From Azospirillum lipoferum (GTDB lineage: Bacteria > Pseudomonadota > Alphaproteobacteria > Azospirillales > Azospirillaceae): a stretch of 64,000 nucleotides of DNA. Positions 63,400 to 64,000 of this stretch are shown here, in pieces (the first letter of the stretch is position 1; each line of letters starts with the position of its first letter). The notes below the pieces were generated by a model. It did no database searches and was not told where the DNA came from. It saw nothing but the letters and a program-made list of their open reading frames with translations. The DNA lies in contig NZ_JALJXJ010000001.1 of assembly GCF_024170005.1 (NCBI RefSeq), forward strand, positions 741,509 through 805,508, read 5' to 3'. Made by a program: the position numbers and the translations under genes.

Positions 63400-64000
63400 T
63401 CAGTTCCTCGCAACATAGAACTGTCAGTCTTCCGCCAGGTTTTCGACGGCTGGGAGGCTGGCGATGGGCTGGATTACGATGAGCGAACGGGACTTGCAAC
63501 GGGTCGAGGTTCTCGGCGAGGTGCTGAGCGGTCGTCGCGGGGTCGGATCGGCGGCGTCGGTTCTGGCTTTGAGTGAGCGGCAGGTATGGCGGCTTCTGGC
63601 GCGCTACAAGGCGGGTGGCGGCGGTGCTCTGGTTCACCGGGGTCGCGGCCGTTTGTCGAACCGGCGGCTTGGCGATGAGGTGCGGGAACAGGCGCTGGAG
63701 CTGGTTCGCAGCCGGTATGGCGATTTCGGACCGACCTTGGCGGCGGAAATGCTGCGGGACAAGCATGGCCTGACGGTCTCGCGCGAGACGTTGCGCCAGT
63801 GGATGGCGGCGGCTGGCCTTTGGCTGTCGCGTCGACAGCGCCGGCAGTTCCACCCTCCCCGGCTGCGCCGCGAGCGGTTCGGCGAGTTGATCCAGATCGA
63901 CGGCAGCGAGCACCGCTGGTTCGAGGATCGCGCCGATCCCTGCACGCTTCTGGTGTTCATCGACGATGCGACGGGTCGGTTGATGCAGCTTCGCTTCGCC
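63400..64000 (+). mobile_element. Left part of an insertion element, ISNCY-like (continues past window)
   Basis: The left boundary lies somewhere between about 63385 and 63463, where short TGTCAG repeats occur (63389, 63397, 63421). The terminal inverted repeat and target duplication cannot be defined without the right end. The transposase frame begins at 63464 and is open at the window edge. Confidence 0.7.
63464..64000 (+). CDS. ISNCY-family-like transposase, N-terminal part (runs off window)
   Basis: The open frame has 179 codons with no stop. GGGAGG lies 6 nt before ATG 63464; ATG 63479 is an alternative. A helix-turn-helix region (ALSERQVWRLLARYKAGGGG, about residues 38-57) is followed by HRGRGRLSNRR and LVRSRYGDFGPTLAAEMLRD. 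The start of the DDE catalytic core is visible as QIDGSEHRWFEDR (first Asp) and LVFIDDATGRLMQL (second Asp). This pattern matches large transposases of the ISNCY group. The final Glu lies beyond the window, so integrity is unknown. Confidence 0.88.
   Translation, partial: MGWITMSERDLQRVEVLGEVLSGRRGVGSAASVLALSERQVWRLLARYKAGGGGALVHRGRGRLSNRRLGDEVREQALELVRSRYGDFGPTLAAEMLRDKHGLTVSRETLRQWMAAAGLWLSRRQRRQFHPPRLRRERFGELIQIDGSEHRWFEDRADPCTLLVFIDDATGRLMQLRFA

Overview
The window is about 64 kb of GC-rich, densely packed alphaproteobacterial chromosome. Gene content suggests a Rhodospirillales bacterium close to Azospirillum: alphaproteobacterial-type secDF with a Mth938-like gene, hpnCDE for squalene/hopanoids, homospermidine synthase, and an ethylene-receptor-like kinase typical of plant-associated or soil bacteria. 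The genus is inferred; there is no rRNA in the window. Genes are mostly housekeeping, with few mobile features: one partial transposase at the right edge and one MazEF-like toxin-antitoxin pair.

Layout. 1-5.9 kb: 3' end of glycogen phosphorylase; a 25-codon Ile/Thr/Lys-rich leader peptide with hairpin in front of asd; prfC; then a sensor kinase with a plant-type ethylene-binding membrane domain and a partner receiver protein. 5.9-15.3 kb (minus): a cluster of two transglutaminase-like proteins and a circularly permuted ATP-grasp/alpha-E fusion, with a di-heme lipoprotein cytochrome between them. 15.5-23.4 kb: a hypothetical protein, an LprI-like secreted protein, an SDR/SnoaL pair divergent from a LysR regulator, an aldose epimerase, and a Ser/Thr kinase with a long uncharacterised N-terminus. 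23.4-31.8 kb: periplasmic cyclophilin, the ydbH-ynbE-ydbL envelope operon joined to a SPINDLY-type glycosyltransferase, a coiled-coil membrane protein, and lptD.

31.9-37.1 kb (minus): acireductone dioxygenase, a 437-nt leader with a short uORF and terminator-like hairpin (resembling the position and context of the alphaproteobacterial speF leader), ornithine decarboxylase and homospermidine synthase, so putrescine and homospermidine synthesis are coupled; then an MFS exporter. 37.3-46.5 kb: serS-surE-pcm-nlpD in overlapping order, a DUF815 ATPase, yajC-secD-secF-Mth938, and a MazEF-like pair. 46.6-53.2 kb: sodB, hpnE, hpnD, hpnC (FPP to squalene), a divergent squalene/phytoene synthase-like gene, trmFO, and a Thr-rich small lipoprotein. 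53.3-62.4 kb: uvrA, then a polyphosphate neighbourhood (CYTH-CHAD protein, SixA phosphatase, ppk, ppx). 62.4-64 kb: an SDR and the start of an ISNCY-like element.

The items most worth following are the asd leader peptide, the ethylene-receptor-like kinase pair, the ATP-grasp/transglutaminase cluster, the ornithine decarboxylase leader, and the tandem palindromes between hpnC and hpnD. All functional calls come from reading sequence and recalled family motifs; no database search was run.
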